The notes under the pieces: generated by a model | What the model saw: only the letters and a program-made list of their open reading frames with translations | Told to the model about the DNA's origin: nothing | Database searches by the model: none | NCBI RefSeq assembly: GCF_900112675.1 | Contig: NZ_FOMQ01000003.1 | Location: forward strand, 186,001 to 250,000 | DNA from: Paracidovorax konjaci | Lineage (GTDB): Bacteria; Pseudomonadota; Gammaproteobacteria; Burkholderiales; Burkholderiaceae_C | DNA length: 64,000 nt | Direction: 5' to 3' | Position numbers and translations under genes: made by a program | Shown: in pieces, positions 27,234 through 39,823 of the stretch | Numbering within the stretch: the first letter of the stretch is position 1 | Layout: the number at the start of each line of letters is the position of its first letter

Positions 27234-29186
27234 ATGACGACCTCTTTCTCCCGCCGCCCCCTGATCCTGGCGCTCGCCGCCGCCTTCGCGCTCTCCGCCT
27301 GCGGTGGAGGCTCCGATGCGCCCGCCATTCCCTCGCCACCCGCAGGACTGGGTGTCGCCGACACCGCGCCTGCGCCCAGCGAAACGGCGGTGCCGCCGTT
27401 CGTCGACAACGCCTTCACGAACCAGCGTGGCGATGCGCGCTACGCCACGCTGCAGACGAACGCCGGCGTGCGCGTCCTCTCGGGCTTCCTGTCGATCTGG
27501 CGGCCGTCCACGGCCCTGGTGGATGCGGGCGTGACGGCCCCGGCCGTCGGCACCTTTCCGGCGATCGTGCCGTCCACCTGGACCGGCATTCCGGGCGACG
27601 CCACCGACGGCACGGTGCTCCAGGCCCAGGTGCACGCGCACAACATCCAGTACGTGGTGGATGCGACCTCCCGCCGCACGCCTGCCCAGGAACTGCTCGC
27701 CTACCTGGACGACCGGCGCGGCAAGGCCTACAGCGTGAGCGACGGCATGGGCCCGCTCGCCGATGCCTGGCGCAAGGCAGCGCAGCAGACGACGACGATC
27801 ACCTCGGTCCCCGGCGACGCGACCACGGTGCTCTACAACGACGGTGGCAACAACACCGGCGTGGGCGGCAGTGCCAACGCAGCCTTCGGCACGGTGGTGG
27901 ATTTCGTCGCCGGCATCGGCGAGAACGGCTCGACCGAGCCCGCCAAGCGTTTCTACAAATACGCCCGCCCCTGGCGCTGGAGCAGCAGCGTGCAGGTGGT
28001 GCCCGCGCTGTTGCCTGCACGCAGCACGACGCCGGCCACCGACGGCGGCTTCACGAGCGGGCACACCGCCGAGTCGGTGCGCAGTGCGATCGCCATGGCC
28101 TACGTGGTGCCGGAGCGCTTCCAGGAGCTGGTGGCGCGCGGGCTGGAGCTGGGCGAGAGCCGGATCCTCGCGGGCATGCATTCGCCGCTGGACGTGATCA
28201 GCGGGCGCATCCACGGCCAGGCCGTGGCGGCGGCCAGCATCGCGACGGGCGCCAATGCGGCGCGCCGGACGGCCGCCTTCCAGCAGGCCCGCGGCACGCT
28301 GATGGCGTCCACGGGCGCGAAGACGCCGGGCGAGCTGTGGCAGCTCGCGCACGCGCAGCCCGCCAGCGCGGACCGCTTCGCGGACTACGCCACAAACAAG
28401 GCCCATTACCTGCGGCGCATGACCTTCGGCTTCACGCAGATCGCCGACGCCACGCGCCAGGCCACCGTGCCGAAGGGCGCGGAGGTACTGCTGGAGACAC
28501 GCCTGCCCTACCTCGACGCCGCGCAGCGCCGCGTGGTGCTCAAGACCACGGCCGTGCCCTCGGGCTACCCGGTGATGGACGACGCGGAAGGCTGGGGCCG
28601 GCTGAACCTGTTCGCCGCGGCCGATGGCTACGGCCGCTTCGACGGCGACGTGGCCGTGGCGATGGACGCCGCGCAGGGCGGCTTCAACGCGCAGGACACG
28701 TGGCGCAACGACATCGCCGGCGCGGGCAAGCTCACCAAGCGGGGCACCGGCACGCTGGTGCTGGCGGGCCAGAACAGCTTCACGGGCGGTATCGAAGTGG
28801 CGGCCGGCACGCTGCAGGCCGGCAGCAGCGCCGCGCTGGGCAACGGCGCGGTGTACGTGGGCGGCGGCACGCTGCGCACGGATGCCGCCACGGAGGTGGC
28901 CGTGAACGGCACCTACACCCAGCGCCCCGGCAGCACGCTGTCGCTGCGGCTGGCGTCGGCCGCGGGCACCGCGGGCACGCTGACCGTGAACGGCACGGCC
29001 GCGCTGGCCGGCACGCTGGAGGTGTCTTTTGCGCAGGGCGTGCGCCCTGCCGTGGGCTCGACGATCACGCTGATGCGCCACGCGGGCCTGAACGGCGCCT
29101 TCGATGCCGTCTCGGTGCCGGGCTACCGCGTGACGCCGATCTATCTGAACAATGCGGTGCAACTGCGCATCGACGCCGCCACCTGA
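27234..29186 (+). CDS. PAP2 phosphatase lipoprotein with autotransporter-associated beta-strand repeat
   Basis: A 650-residue exported protein. The signal ends LSAC with lipobox Cys23, so it is probably a lipoprotein. The PAP2 acid-phosphatase motifs are KYARP (242-246), SGH (275-277) and SRILAGMHSPLD (309-320, with His316 and Asp320). After about residue 480 a segment with GTGTLVLAGQNSFTGGIEVA and repeated LNGTAALAGTLEV-like strands matches the autotransporter-associated beta-strand repeat, a beta-helical stalk. No outer-membrane beta-barrel follows. The combination suggests a surface or periplasmic phosphatase on a stalk. A 287-bp gap with no recognisable feature precedes it. Confidence 0.88.
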   Translation: MTTSFSRRPLILALAAAFALSACGGGSDAPAIPSPPAGLGVADTAPAPSETAVPPFVDNAFTNQRGDARYATLQTNAGVRVLSGFLSIWRPSTALVDAGVTAPAVGTFPAIVPSTWTGIPGDATDGTVLQAQVHAHNIQYVVDATSRRTPAQELLAYLDDRRGKAYSVSDGMGPLADAWRKAAQQTTTITSVPGDATTVLYNDGGNNTGVGGSANAAFGTVVDFVAGIGENGSTEPAKRFYKYARPWRWSSSVQVVPALLPARSTTPATDGGFTSGHTAESVRSAIAMAYVVPERFQELVARGLELGESRILAGMHSPLDVISGRIHGQAVAAASIATGANAARRTAAFQQARGTLMASTGAKTPGELWQLAHAQPASADRFADYATNKAHYLRRMTFGFTQIADATRQATVPKGAEVLLETRLPYLDAAQRRVVLKTTAVPSGYPVMDDAEGWGRLNLFAAADGYGRFDGDVAVAMDAAQGGFNAQDTWRNDIAGAGKLTKRGTGTLVLAGQNSFTGGIEVAAGTLQAGSSAALGNGAVYVGGGTLRTDAATEVAVNGTYTQRPGSTLSLRLASAAGTAGTLTVNGTAALAGTLEVSFAQGVRPAVGSTITLMRHAGLNGAFDAVSVPGYRVTPIYLNNAVQLRIDAAT

Positions 29187-29206
29187 CGCCGGACGGCGCA
29201 CCGACG

Positions 29207-29229
29207 AAGGCGGCTCCGGCCGCCTTTTT
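29207..29229 (+). terminator. Intrinsic terminator after the PAP2 gene
   Basis: An 8-bp stem AAGGCGGC (29207-29214) pairs with GCCGCCTT (29219-29226), with a 4-base loop and TTT after. It lies 21 bp past the stop codon. Confidence 0.8.
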
Positions 29230-29306
29230 CGTTGCGGCCCGCACCGGTGCACAACAGCACCAGCGCCAGGAAAGCAGGCGCGCGCGGGCCGCGCCGGCGT
29301 CGCGCT

Positions 29307-30131
29307 TCAGGCGTTCGCCCGCTCCTGCGCGAAGGCCAGCACGGCCGCCAGCATGCGCCGCAGATGCGGCAGCACGCCCACGGCGGCCTCGGGCAGGTAC
29401 TCGAACGGTAGGGCTTCCTGCATGTAGCTGGCCTGGGTCATTTCGAGCTGCACCGCGTGCACGTTGCGGGCCGGCTCACCGTAGTGCCGCGTGATGTAGC
29501 CGCCCTTGAACCGGCCGTTGAGCACGGCGCTGTAGCCCGGCGCCACCATGCCGATGGCCAGCAGCTCGCGCGCGAGCCCGGGGTCGCAGCTCGCGCCATC
29601 CGCGGTGCCCAGGTTGAAGTCGGGCAACCGGCCATCGAAGAAACGCGGCAGCACCGAGCGGATCGAGTGCGCGTCCCAGAGCATCGCCACGCCATGGGCG
29701 GCGCGCATGCGTTCGAGTTCGGCACGCAGTTGCGCGTGGTAGGGGTCCCAGTAGCGGCTGCGGCGCTCGGCGACCTCCTGGGCATCGGGGGCCTGCGCGG
29801 CGTCGGTGTAGAGCGGCGTGTCGTCGAAGGTATCGAGCGGGCACAGGCCGGTCACGCTCTGGCCGGGATAGAGGCTGCTGCCGTCGGGTGGCCGGTTCAG
29901 GTCCACCACGTAGCGCGAATGCGTGGCCACGAGCAGCGACGCGCCCAGGCCGCGGGCGAAGGCATAGAGCCGCTCCAGGTGCCAGTCGGTATCGGGCACC
30001 TGCCGCGCCTCCTCGGTGAGGCGCGCGGCGATGTCCGGAGGGACATGGGTGCCCACGTGCGGCAGGGAGATGAGCAGCGGCGCGGTGCCGGCATGGAAAT
30101 GGAACGGCGGCGGGGCGAGGTCTTCGGTCAT
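29307..30131 (-). CDS. hutG: N-formylglutamate deformylase
   Basis: A 274-residue zinc-type amidohydrolase that splits N-formyl-L-glutamate to glutamate and formate, the last step of the five-step histidine pathway. Family landmarks are ISLPHVGTHVP (about 20-30), DLNRPPDG and LWDAHSIRS. I chose ATG 30131; a frame upstream lies in non-coding DNA after hutF. It is last in the hut operon and 50 bp after hutF. Together with HutF it shows the formylglutamate route rather than the formamide-releasing HutG route. Confidence 0.93.
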   Translation of the reverse strand: MTEDLAPPPFHFHAGTAPLLISLPHVGTHVPPDIAARLTEEARQVPDTDWHLERLYAFARGLGASLLVATHSRYVVDLNRPPDGSSLYPGQSVTGLCPLDTFDDTPLYTDAAQAPDAQEVAERRSRYWDPYHAQLRAELERMRAAHGVAMLWDAHSIRSVLPRFFDGRLPDFNLGTADGASCDPGLARELLAIGMVAPGYSAVLNGRFKGGYITRHYGEPARNVHAVQLEMTQASYMQEALPFEYLPEAAVGVLPHLRRMLAAVLAFAQERANA

Positions 30132-30180
30132 GGCGTGGTGCGGAGGATCGGAAGGATGCAGGCAGGTCGCAGGGGTCGGG

Positions 30181-31608
30181 TCAGGCATGCAGGATGCGCG
30201 AGCGCACGGCAGCGAAGGCCGCGGCGCTCTCGCCGTGCAGCGCATGGCGGCCCGCCGTGACGCGCTGCACGCCCGCGGACCATACGCCGTGCACGGCCGA
30301 CGTGCGGTGGCTGCCGAACACGTGCCCGGCGAGCTGGCTTGCGGCCGGCAGGCCGCGCAGCGCGATGTGGTCCGCGTCCAGCGCCACGAAGTCGGCGGGC
30401 TGCCCCGGCACCAGGCCCGCCTGCGCACCGGCCGACGGCAGCCGGCCGCTGGCCTGCGCACCGCCCTGCACGGCCTGCAGCAGCAGGGCCGTGGCCACCT
30501 GGGCGTGGTCTTCCGTGGCCAGCACGTTGCGGCGGCGCAGCGCAAGCCGCTGCCCGTATTCGAGCAGCAGCAGTTCCTCGGCCGCGTTCACGCAGGCGTG
30601 GCTGTCGGAGCCCACGCCCCAGCGCCCGCCGGCGGCACGCCAGCGCGGCAGGTCGAACAGGCCGTCGCCCAGGTTGGCTTCGGTGGTGGGACACAGTCCC
30701 GCCACGGCGCCGGTGCGTGCGGCGCCCTCGGCTTCGGCCGCGGTGAGGTGCGTGGCATGCACGAGGCACCAGCGCGCGTCGACGGGCGCGTGGTCCAGCA
30801 GCCATTCGACCGGGCGCTGGCCGCTCCAGGCCACGCAGTCGTCCACCTCCTGCGTCTGCTCGGCGATGTGGATGTGCACTGGCGCGCCCGGCGCGATGGC
30901 GTCCAGCCCCGCAAGCGCGGCCCGCAGGCTCTCGGGCGGAACCGCCCGCAGCGAGTGCGGCGCCAGACCCAGAATGCCTCCATGCCGCCGTGTTTCTTTC
31001 TTCAACCGCTCTAAAAACAATAGCATCGCATCGGTTGCGTGCAGGAAGCGGCGCTGCGCCTCGCGCGCGGGTTGGCCGCCGAATCCGCCGGTCTGGTAGA
31101 GCACGGGCAGCAGCGTGATGGCGATGCCGGCACGGCGTGCCGCGCGCAGCAGCGCGAGCGACATCTCGGCATCGTCGGCATAGGGCCGGCCGTCCTCGGC
31201 ATGGTGCAGGTAGTGGAATTCGCACACGCCCGCGTAACCGGCCTCCAGCATCTCGACGTAGAGCCAGGTGGCGATGGCCTCCAGCGCCTCGGGCGACATG
31301 CGCGCGGCGAAGCGGTACATCAGGTCGCGCCAGCTCCAGAACGAGTCGTCGCTGGCCGCGCGGTATTCGGTCAGGCCCGTGAAGGCGCGCTGGAATGCGT
31401 GCGAATGCAGGTTGGGCATGCCGGGCAGCACGGGCCCCGGCGCGTGCGGCATACCGGGCGCGGGCCCGCTGCCGGGCTGCACGTCCGTGAGCCGGCCTTC
31501 GTCGTCCCAGCGCAGCAGCACGCCTTCGGCCCAGCCGGCAGGCAGCAGCGCATGTGCGGCGAACAGCGCGCCGCCATGGCCTTCGGGGGGATGGATGTGT
31601 TCGGTCAT
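30181..31608 (-). CDS. hutF: Formimidoylglutamate deiminase
   Basis: A 475-residue amidohydrolase-fold enzyme that converts N-formimino-glutamate to N-formylglutamate and ammonia. The metal-binding HSH (about 68-70, NLHSHAFQ), HIAEQTQEVDDC, and GVGSDSHA are present, and GLAPHSLRAV marks the family. A copy of the dispersed 47-bp element (30978-31024) is read in frame as about residues 195-210, in the linker just before GLAPHSL. It lies between hutI (21 bp upstream) and hutG. Confidence 0.94.
   Translation of the reverse strand: MTEHIHPPEGHGGALFAAHALLPAGWAEGVLLRWDDEGRLTDVQPGSGPAPGMPHAPGPVLPGMPNLHSHAFQRAFTGLTEYRAASDDSFWSWRDLMYRFAARMSPEALEAIATWLYVEMLEAGYAGVCEFHYLHHAEDGRPYADDAEMSLALLRAARRAGIAITLLPVLYQTGGFGGQPAREAQRRFLHATDAMLLFLERLKKETRRHGGILGLAPHSLRAVPPESLRAALAGLDAIAPGAPVHIHIAEQTQEVDDCVAWSGQRPVEWLLDHAPVDARWCLVHATHLTAAEAEGAARTGAVAGLCPTTEANLGDGLFDLPRWRAAGGRWGVGSDSHACVNAAEELLLLEYGQRLALRRRNVLATEDHAQVATALLLQAVQGGAQASGRLPSAGAQAGLVPGQPADFVALDADHIALRGLPAASQLAGHVFGSHRTSAVHGVWSAGVQRVTAGRHALHGESAAAFAAVRSRILHA
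30978..31024 (+). repeat. Dispersed 47-bp palindromic element, copy 3 (inside hutF)
   Basis: CTCCATGCCGCCG (30978-30990), 17 bp, GCTCT (31008-31012, one mismatch to GCTAT), 7 bp, ATAGC (31020-31024). The reading frame of hutF is intact across it, on the opposite strand. Confidence 0.7.
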
Positions 31609-31629
31609 GGACTCTGGGGCTGCAAGGTT

Positions 31630-32916
31630 TCAGGTGCCGGCATGCCGCACGATGCGGCCCTGCCGGACGATGGCGCGCGGCGGCTGGTGGCCGAACCAGT
31701 AAGCCAGCTCGGCCGCGTCGGCGAAGGGCCAGAGCACGAAATTCGCGGGCCGGCCGGCGGCGATGAGCCCATGCGTGGCCTGCAGTCCCAGCGCGCGCGC
31801 GGCGTGCGTGGTGATGCCGGCCAGCGCTTCGGGCACGGTGAGCCGGAACAGCGTGCAGGCCATGTTGGCCATGAGCCGCAACGACAGTGCGGGCGAGGTG
31901 CCGGGGTTGTGGTCGGTCGAGACGGCCATGGGCACGCCCGCCTCCCGCAGGGCCTGGATGGGCGGCAGGTGCGTGTCCCGCAGCGTGTAGTAGGCGCCCG
32001 GCAGCAGCACGGCCACGGTGCCGGCCGCGCGCATGGCGGCGATGCCTGGGGCCGAGAGGTGTTCGATGTGGTCGCACGAGAGCGCGCCGTAGCGGGCGGC
32101 GAGCTGCGCGCCGCCCATGTCCGAGAGCTGCTCGGCATGCAGCTTGACCGGCAACCCCAGGCGCTGCGCCGCCTGGAAGACCTGCTCGGTCTCGGCCAGC
32201 GTGAACGCGATGCGCTCGCAGAACACGTCCACCGCATCGACCAAGCCTTCGGCGGCCAGCGCGGGCAGCATTTCTTGGCACACGAGGTCGGTGTAGTCCT
32301 GGCTGCGGCCCGCGTACTCGGGCGGCAGCGCGTGCGCGCCGAGGAAGGTGGTGCGCACGGTCACGCCGCAGGCGTCGCCCAGGCGCCGCGCCACGCGCAA
32401 CTGCTTGCGCTCGTGTTCCAGCGCGAGGCCGTAGCCCGACTTGATCTCGACCGCGCAGACGCCCTCTTCCAGCAGCGCCTGCAGGCGCGGCAGGGCCTGG
32501 GCGAAGAGCGTGTCCTCGTCCGCGGCCCGCGTGGCGCGCACCGACGAGACGATGCCGCCGCCGGCGCGGGCCACTTCTTCGTAGCTCGCGCCGGCCAGGC
32601 GCATCGCGAACTCGTTGGCGCGGTGGCCGCCGTAGACGAGGTGGGTGTGGCAGTCGACCAGCCCCGGCGTCGCCAGCGCGCCGCCGCCCGCATGGCGCGG
32701 CAGCGCGGTGTGCGCGGGCGGCACCGCATCCTGCGGGCCCACCCATCGGATGGCCCCCTGCTCCACCACGATGGCCGCATCGGCGGCGGCCTCCGGCAGC
32801 GCCACGTCGGGCAGGCACAGGCCGGGCGCGAGCCGCAGGCCGTGCCAGACGCCGTCGGCCGCGGGGGCGCTGCGGAACGCGCCGGGGTGCGGTGCGGGGA
32901 GCGTGTCATCGTGCAT
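31630..32916 (-). CDS. hutI: Imidazolonepropionase
   Basis: A 428-residue amidohydrolase that hydrolyses imidazolone-propionate to formimino-glutamate. Metal ligands are in [10 protein letters not shown] (89-98; His90, His92), KLHAEQLSD, and [10 protein letters not shown], and the substrate loop KSGYGL is present. I chose ATG 32916 (MHDDTLPA), as the frame upstream runs towards the end of hutD. It lies 44 bp after hutD and 21 bp before hutF on the minus strand. The length fits the family (about 405-420). Confidence 0.95.
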   Translation of the reverse strand: MHDDTLPAPHPGAFRSAPAADGVWHGLRLAPGLCLPDVALPEAAADAAIVVEQGAIRWVGPQDAVPPAHTALPRHAGGGALATPGLVDCHTHLVYGGHRANEFAMRLAGASYEEVARAGGGIVSSVRATRAADEDTLFAQALPRLQALLEEGVCAVEIKSGYGLALEHERKQLRVARRLGDACGVTVRTTFLGAHALPPEYAGRSQDYTDLVCQEMLPALAAEGLVDAVDVFCERIAFTLAETEQVFQAAQRLGLPVKLHAEQLSDMGGAQLAARYGALSCDHIEHLSAPGIAAMRAAGTVAVLLPGAYYTLRDTHLPPIQALREAGVPMAVSTDHNPGTSPALSLRLMANMACTLFRLTVPEALAGITTHAARALGLQATHGLIAAGRPANFVLWPFADAAELAYWFGHQPPRAIVRQGRIVRHAGT

Positions 32917-32960
32917 GGGCTGTTCCTCGGGTGAGCGGATGGGGCAGGCTTCCAACTGCC

Positions 32961-33697
32961 TCACGCTATTAAATCTATAGCAATCTTTTCAATGGATCCG
33001 GCGGCATGGAGGCCTTTTGACTCTGAAACCGGCTCCAGCGCCACCCAGGCGAGTGCGCAGGCGCCGCCGCCCGCCTCCGCGGGGCCTGCGCCCTCGGGCG
33101 GGGCCGCATCGGGGCGCAGCGGGCCCATGTCGGAATGCGCCGTCCAGTACAGGCCCTGCCCTGGCGCGAGGGATTCGCCGTCCAGCCGCCACCGGCCCGC
33201 CAGCACCATCGCCAGCCCGGCCGGGGCGGTGCCGGGGTGCTGCGCGGCATGCACCACCTGCAGCGCGCCGCGCCAGCGGCTGCGCCGCAGCATGAGGTTG
33301 AAATCCGTCACCGCGCCGCCCAGCAACGCGCAATCGGGCGCCCATTCGCCCGCGAAGGCGAAGGGTTGCCAGGCCTGGGCGATGGCGCGGTCCAGGCCCG
33401 CGCCGGGAGCGGTCAGCCGCATGCCTTCGCCCTCCAGCACCATGATGTGCCGGTCGATGCCGTCGAAGGCCGAGAACGGCCCCGGCGCGGCGACGGAAGC
33501 CACGCTCACGCGCCATTCGAAGGTGTCGAGCCCGGCGCCCGGTGGCCAGCAGGCCAGCTCCCGCGTGTGGCCTCCGCCGTTCTTCCACGGCATGGGCACG
33601 GTGCGCGCCAGGTCGAAGCGGTGCACGGCAGCGCCCGCCGCGCTGCCCGTGGCCCCCAGGGATGCGGCGGCCTCGCCCGCGCCGATGGCTCCGCGCG

Positions 33698-33701
<4 letters not shown>
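32961..33701 (-). CDS. hutD: HutD-family cupin protein
   Basis: A 246-residue double cupin of the HutD family, found only in hut operons and thought to limit histidine breakdown or bind a pathway intermediate. The N-terminal motif [15 protein letters not shown] (about 36-50) is diagnostic. Its C-terminus (about the last 20 residues, from LHAAGS to DLIA) is encoded by a copy of the 47-bp dispersed element, so the original stop was probably displaced. ATG 33701 overlaps the hutU stop by ATGA. Confidence 0.92.
32965..33011 (-). repeat. Dispersed 47-bp palindromic element, copy 4 (3' end of hutD)
   Basis: On the minus strand: CTCCATGCCGCCG, 17 bp, GCTAT, 7 bp, ATAGC. The hutD stop codon lies 1 bp beyond the ATAGC arm, and the element supplies the last codons of hutD. 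Confidence 0.75.
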
Positions 33702-35437
<1,736 letters not shown>

Positions 35438-35466
35438 GGCGAAGGCTCCTGGGTGTGCGTGGGGAA

Positions 35467-37062
35467 TCAGTCCGAATGGCTGGGCAGGCAGCCGGCGAGC
35501 GCCGCGGGCCACTCCGTCTCCAACGCCCAGAGGCGCATGGCCTCGATGTAGGGCGCGAGGTAGCGGTCCTGCTCCAGGAACGGCACCCGCGCGCGGATGG
35601 CGCCGAACTGCGCCTCCACCAGCGGCGATGACCGGAGCCAGGGCGCGGCGCCGTCCGCGGCGGCCTGGGCGGGGCGGCGATCGAACTCCAGGCCCTGCGC
35701 GGCGGCCATGGCCTCGATGCCGGCGATCACCGCGGTGTTGCGCACCATCTCGGACAGGCGCCGGGCGCCGTAGGTGGCCATGGAGACGTGGTCTTCCTGG
35801 TTGGCCGAAGTGGGCAGGCTGGTCACGCTGCTCGGATGGGCCAGGCATTGGTTCTCCGCGGCCAGCGCCGCGGCCGTCACCTGCGCGATCATGAATCCCG
35901 AGTTGACGCCGCTGTCGCGGATCAGGAAGGCCGGCAGGCCCGAGAGGCCGGTGTCCAGCAGCAGCGCCAGCCGCCGCTCGGAGATGGCGCCGATCTCCGC
36001 CACGGCCAGCGCGATGATGTCCGCCGCGAACGCCACGGGTTCGGCGTGGAAATTGCCGCCGGAGATGACTTCGCCCGTGTCGGGAAAGACCAGCGGGTTG
36101 TCCGAAGCGGCATTCGCCTCGGTGGCGAGCACGCGCGCGGCGTGCTGCAGGTTGTCCAGGCAGGCGCCCATCACCTGCGGCACGCAGCGGATGGAATACG
36201 GGTCCTGCACCCGGCCGCAGTGCGGGTGCGACGGATCGATCTCGCTGCCGTCGAGCACCGCGCGCATGGCCGCCGCCACCGCGATCTGTCCGGGTTGGCC
36301 GCGCGCTGCGTGGATGCGCGCGTCGAACGGCTTGACCGAGCCCTTGATGGCCTCGAGCGTCAGCGCGCCGGCCATGAGGCCCGCGGCCAGCACGCGCTCG
36401 GCACCGAACAGGCCCACCAGCGCGAGCGCCGTGGACACCTGGGTGCCGTTCAGCAGCGCCAGCCCTTCCTTGGGGCCCAGCACGAACGGTTCGAGCCCCA
36501 CCGCGGCCATGGCCTCGCGCCCGGAGACCACCCGCCCCGCCACGCGCGCCTCGCCCTCGCCGATCAGCACGCACGCCAGGTGAGCGAGCGGTGCGAGATC
36601 GCCGGAGGCGCCCACCGACCCCTTGGCCGGAATGACGGGCAGCACGTCGGCATTGAACAGCGCGATGAGCGCATCGACCAGCGCCGGCCGCACGCCCGAA
36701 TGGCCGCGCGCCAGGCTCACCGCCTTGGTCGCCAGCACTAGGCGCACCACGGGGTCCGGCAGCGGATCGCCCGTGCCCACGCTGTGCGAGAGCACGAGGT
36801 TGCGCTGCAGTTCGGCCAGACGCTCGTGCGCGATCCTGGTGCTCGCGAGCTTGCCGAAGCCGGTGTTGATGCCGTAGACCACCTGGTCTTCGTCCACGAT
36901 GCGCTGTACCGTGGCCTCGGAGGCCCGCAGGCCTTCCAGGGCTGCGGGGTCCAATGCGAGCCGCAGGCCGCCGCCGGCGGACAGGCGCCGCAACTGGCCG
37001 AGCGTCACCTGCCCTGGATGCAGCACGAGGGGGGCGGAAAGCGTTTCGCCGGGATGCGTCAT
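35467..37062 (-). CDS. hutH: Histidine ammonia-lyase
   Basis: A 531-residue enzyme that deaminates L-histidine to urocanate, the entry step of the pathway. The MIO prosthetic-group tripeptide Ala-Ser-Gly is at 152-154 in [14 protein letters not shown], and [16 protein letters not shown] and [11 protein letters not shown] are conserved. I chose ATG 37062 (MTHPGET), with GGAAGAA just upstream; ATG 37077 adds five residues. It is the first enzyme gene, 16 bp downstream of the HutC-like operator. Confidence 0.97.
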   Translation of the reverse strand: MTHPGETLSAPLVLHPGQVTLGQLRRLSAGGGLRLALDPAALEGLRASEATVQRIVDEDQVVYGINTGFGKLASTRIAHERLAELQRNLVLSHSVGTGDPLPDPVVRLVLATKAVSLARGHSGVRPALVDALIALFNADVLPVIPAKGSVGASGDLAPLAHLACVLIGEGEARVAGRVVSGREAMAAVGLEPFVLGPKEGLALLNGTQVSTALALVGLFGAERVLAAGLMAGALTLEAIKGSVKPFDARIHAARGQPGQIAVAAAMRAVLDGSEIDPSHPHCGRVQDPYSIRCVPQVMGACLDNLQHAARVLATEANAASDNPLVFPDTGEVISGGNFHAEPVAFAADIIALAVAEIGAISERRLALLLDTGLSGLPAFLIRDSGVNSGFMIAQVTAAALAAENQCLAHPSSVTSLPTSANQEDHVSMATYGARRLSEMVRNTAVIAGIEAMAAAQGLEFDRRPAQAAADGAAPWLRSSPLVEAQFGAIRARVPFLEQDRYLAPYIEAMRLWALETEWPAALAGCLPSHSD

Positions 37063-37078
37063 GGTCGGTTCTTCCATT

Positions 37079-37092
37079 CCTGTATATACAAG
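37079..37092. promoter_or_regulatory. HutC-like operator upstream of hutH
   Basis: CCTGTATATACAAG contains the perfect 10-bp palindrome TGTATATACA (37081-37090). HutC of pseudomonads recognises TGTA-N2-TACA. It lies in the 95-bp gap between hutC and hutH, and its TATATA core could overlap a -10 box. Confidence 0.75.
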
Positions 37093-37157
37093 TTGCACGG
37101 GTCGAAGGATAGTGGATTCCGCGCGGGATTCCAACCGTTTTCGCGCGCCGGCCCGGT

Positions 37158-38030
37158 TCAGCCCACGGCGGCGTTGCCGTCGGCGCGGAAGCGGCTTCCG
37201 AGCCGGTAGCGGGAGGCGGGGTGCAGGCAGCGCACCATCGTCACGGGCACGCCCCGGCTCCAGGTGCGGCGGGTGAGCAGCAGACAGGGCTGGTCCGGGT
37301 CCATCTCCAGCGCGCGGGCCTGCTCGGCACTGGGCAGCACCGCATCCACCACGTGCTCCACCTGGTCGAACGGCACGTTGCGCACGAGGTATTCGGAGGG
37401 CTGCTGGCGCTTGAAATCCTGGCGCGCGAAGGCCGGCACGAGGCGCGGATTGACGTAGCGGTCCTCCAGTTGCACGGGCACGCCGTCCTCGCGGTGGACG
37501 CAGACCGCGTGGAACACCGACTCGCCCGTGCGCAGGTCCAGCGCGGCGGCGATCTCCAGCGTGGCGGAGATGCGCTCCACCGTCAGGACATCGCACCGGT
37601 AGTCGTGGCCGCGCTCGCGGATCTCGCTGGCGAGGTTGGCGATCTGCAGCAGCGTGGACTGCGGCTTGTCTTCCGCGACGAAGCTGCCGACGCCAGCCAC
37701 CCGCACGATGCGGCCCTGCTCCGACAGCTCGCGCAGCGCGCGGTTGGCCGTCATGCGCGACACGCCGAACTGCGCTACCAGCTCGCTCTCCGAGGGCAGC
37801 CGGTCCCCGGCGCGCCAGGACCCGTCCTGGATCTTGCGCGCGATGAAATCCTTGACCTGCTGGTAGAGGGCCACGGCGGCATCGGCACCGGTGCCTGCAC
37901 CCGCCTCGGGCGGCGTGCCGGCCGCGGCCTTCCCTCCGCGCGCGCCGCGCCGCGCCGAAGAGGCCTGCGGCGCAGGCGCGGGAGAACGGGAAGACCGCGG
38001 GGACCGGGACACTGGGGCACTCAAAATCAT
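37158..38030 (-). CDS. hutC: HutC, GntR-family histidine-utilisation repressor
   Basis: A 290-residue repressor that in the family is released by urocanate. A low-complexity Ala/Pro/Gly/Ser tail (1-50) precedes the GntR winged helix (about 53-120; [21 protein letters not shown] is the helix-turn-helix) and the UTRA ligand-binding domain (about 140-285). GGAGGTGA sits immediately before ATG 38030. It lies between the ABC transporter and hutH, so it is probably co-transcribed with the transporter and may autoregulate through the operator at 40885-40900. Confidence 0.93.
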   Translation of the reverse strand: MILSAPVSRSPRSSRSPAPAPQASSARRGARGGKAAAGTPPEAGAGTGADAAVALYQQVKDFIARKIQDGSWRAGDRLPSESELVAQFGVSRMTANRALRELSEQGRIVRVAGVGSFVAEDKPQSTLLQIANLASEIRERGHDYRCDVLTVERISATLEIAAALDLRTGESVFHAVCVHREDGVPVQLEDRYVNPRLVPAFARQDFKRQQPSEYLVRNVPFDQVEHVVDAVLPSAEQARALEMDPDQPCLLLTRRTWSRGVPVTMVRCLHPASRYRLGSRFRADGNAAVG

Positions 38031-38124
38031 TCACCTCCGTGCTGCGCTGCGCACTGCTGCGGTGCAGCCCGCACGGCGGGGGCCGGCGGAAAACCATGGG
38101 GACGGCATTCTCGCGGATCGCCCG

Positions 38125-38930
<806 letters not shown>

Positions 38931-38931
<1 letters not shown>

Positions 38932-39815
38932 CAGAGCGCGCTCCAGGCGAAAAGGCGCCGGTTGACGGCCTTGAACAGGAAGTCGGAGACGAGCCCGATG
39001 ACACCGATCACGATGATGCCGAAGATGATCTGCCCCGTATTGAGCAGTGCCTGGCTGTCGGTGATCATGTGCCCGATGCCCGATGACGAGCCGATCAGTT
39101 CGGCCACGATCACATAGGTCCAGGCCCAGCCGAGCACGAGGCGCAGCGTCTCGGCAATGCCGGGCGCGGCGCCCGGAATGAGCACCCGCAGCACGATGCC
39201 GCGGCTGCCCGCGCCCAGCGTGTAGGCCGCCTCGACGAGGTCGCGCCGTGCGCCGCCCACGATGACGGCCACCATCAGCGTGATCTGGAAGACCGAGCCG
39301 ATGAAGATCACCAGCAGCTTTTGCGCCTCACCGATACCGGCCCAGAGGATCAGCAGCGGGATGAAGGCCGAAGCCGGCAGATACCGGCAGAAGGACACGA
39401 AGGGCTCGAAGAATGCCTCCACCGGCTTCCAGGCGCCCATGCAGATACCCAGCGGCACGGCCACCACGGCGGCCAGCACGAAGCCGCCCACCACGCGCCA
39501 TACGGTCATGCCGATGTCCTTGAGGAAGCCGTATTCGGTGAACAGCAGCCAGCCTTCGCGCAGCATGGTGAGCGGGCTGGCCAGGAAGGTGGGCGACACG
39601 AAGCCGCCCAGCGTGAAGGCCGCCCACACGGCCACGAACAGCACGAAGAAGGCCGCGCCCAGCGCCGTGCGCGCCCCCGGCGCCACCGGCTCGAGCGGAG
39701 CGAAGCGGCGGGGACGGCGGCGCGCAGGCAGCGTGACGCCGCCCAGGCGCGTTGGCGGGACAGGCGGCGCCACCGGCGCAGCGGCGGCGGAGGCCGTATT
39801 GGAAGAGGCAGCCAT
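38931..39815 (-). CDS. NitT/TauT-type ABC transporter permease
   Basis: A 294-residue inner-membrane permease with about six hydrophobic segments. The binding-protein-dependent transport signature (EAA loop) is seen near AAYTLGAGSRGIVLRVLIPGAA. A Pro/Ala-rich cytoplasmic N-terminus (about 1-50) precedes the first helix. It ends with TGATG overlapping the ATPase start and follows the substrate-binding protein gene by 8 bp, so the three genes form one operon. Confidence 0.92.
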
Positions 39816-39823
39816 TCGCCGGC

